The notes under the pieces were generated by a model. The model worked only from the letters and a program-made list of their open reading frames with translations, was not told the origin of the DNA and ran no database searches. A DNA stretch of 64,000 bases from Comamonadaceae bacterium. Lineage in GTDB: Bacteria > Pseudomonadota > Gammaproteobacteria > Burkholderiales > Burkholderiaceae_C. Shown here in pieces: positions 63,712 through 64,000 of this stretch. How positions within the stretch are numbered: position 1 is the stretch's first letter; every line of letters begins with the position of its first letter. The translations under genes and the position numbers were made by a program. The stretch is from contig CANGME010000010.1 of assembly GCA_947455145.1 (NCBI GenBank), forward strand, positions 1-64,000. Direction: 5' to 3'.

Positions 63712-63936
63712 ATGTCCGCACTCAAGCTCACCCAAATCGGCAATTCGGTTGGTGTCATCTTGCCCAAAGAAGTGCTGGCGCGGATGAAGGTGGAGAAAGG
63801 CGATACGCTGTTTTTGACGGATGCTGCCAACGGCATCACCTTGACGGCTTATGACCCGGTATTCGAGGCGCAAATGCAGGCCGCGCGCAGCATCATGAAG
63901 AAGCGTCGCGCTGTGTTGCACGAGCTGGCCAAATGA
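63712..63936 (+). CDS. AbrB/SpoVT-type antitoxin
   Basis: A 74-residue antitoxin; ALKLTQIGNSVGVILPKEVLARM is the swapped-hairpin AbrB domain. CTGGAGG precedes the ATG. Its TGA overlaps the ATG of the next frame (ATGA), where a Doc-like toxin begins, so this is a type II module of the AbrB-Doc kind. Confidence 0.9.
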   Translation: MSALKLTQIGNSVGVILPKEVLARMKVEKGDTLFLTDAANGITLTAYDPVFEAQMQAARSIMKKRRAVLHELAK

Positions 63937-64000
63937 GCCGCGCTCAGCAGCCGGTCTGGGTATGGAGCGCTCCAGCCGTACTGGATGCGGTGCATGACGA
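63933..64000 (+). CDS. Doc-like (Fic-fold) toxin, truncated by window end
   Basis: Only 22 codons lie in the window: MSRAQQPVWVWSAPAVLDAVHD. The W-x-W and A-V-L-x-A-V-H spacing fits the start of death-on-curing toxins, and the coupling to an AbrB-type antitoxin supports that. The HxFx(D/N)GNKR active site would lie beyond the edge, so the call is provisional. Confidence 0.6.
   Translation, partial: MSRAQQPVWVWSAPAVLDAVHD

Noticed and set aside
1-64000. tRNA, rRNA, CRISPR, riboswitch or IS element
   Set aside because: None was recognisable by eye: no cloverleaf-like stretch, no regular direct repeats with spacers, and no transposase. A tRNAscan/Infernal run would be decisive.

Overview
The window reads as chromosome of a betaproteobacterium of the order Burkholderiales, most likely family Comamonadaceae (Rhodoferax/Polaromonas/Limnohabitans-like). 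This is inferred from gene content: many Bug-type tripartite tricarboxylate (TTT) receptors, a cca - NDUFA9-like - slt - folate cyclo-ligase block, a folM - folB - ttcA block, and moderately high GC with dense, overlapping genes. No rRNA, tRNA, CRISPR array, intact insertion sequence or replication origin was seen.

Layout. 1-8.3 kb: end of a 14-TM MFS pump, an AhpD-like protein, a serine hydrolase and lipoproteins, a DUF2306 membrane protein, and a MalT-like LuxR regulator facing a strong 20-bp inverted repeat. 8.5-21.2 kb: housekeeping genes (arfB, folM, two FolB paralogues, ttcA, a MidA-like methyltransferase, trxC, cca, slt, folate cyclo-ligase), interrupted by two toxin-antitoxin loci, one a ParD gene with an internally deleted parE and one an intact vapBC. 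21.3-25.3 kb: leuCD coupled to a haloacetate-dehalogenase-like hydrolase, with a divergent LysR gene. 25.4-31.4 kb: glmU, a small soluble histidine kinase, glmS and membrane or lipoproteins. 31.4-35.5 kb: an accessory island with a two-gene HEPN-domain operon, a lipocalin-like protein and a Fic protein.

35.5-52.3 kb is catabolic: enoyl-CoA hydratase, CoA-transferase, GST, flavin reductase, amidohydrolase, carboxymuconolactone-decarboxylase-like protein, several alpha/beta hydrolases, azoreductase/DoxX, two LysR regulators and five orphan TTT receptors without any TctA/TctB membrane partner. Two of the hydrolases carry Ala where the nucleophile is expected.

52.3-64 kb is dominated by purine breakdown. 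A GntR/FadR-type regulator sits between divergent arms: uraH-puuD-alc-allA on the minus strand and an NCS2 permease-puuE-uraD on the plus strand. Together they encode urate uptake, then urate to 5-hydroxyisourate, OHCU, allantoin, allantoate, ureidoglycolate, and glyoxylate plus two urea. Next to them lie ureE-ureF-ureG (urease maturation) and a periplasmic solute-binding protein, so urea release and urea use are neighbours. The same 12-bp palindrome occurs in the regulator's promoter and inside uraH and is the obvious candidate operator. The window ends inside a third toxin-antitoxin locus (AbrB-type antitoxin plus Doc-like toxin).
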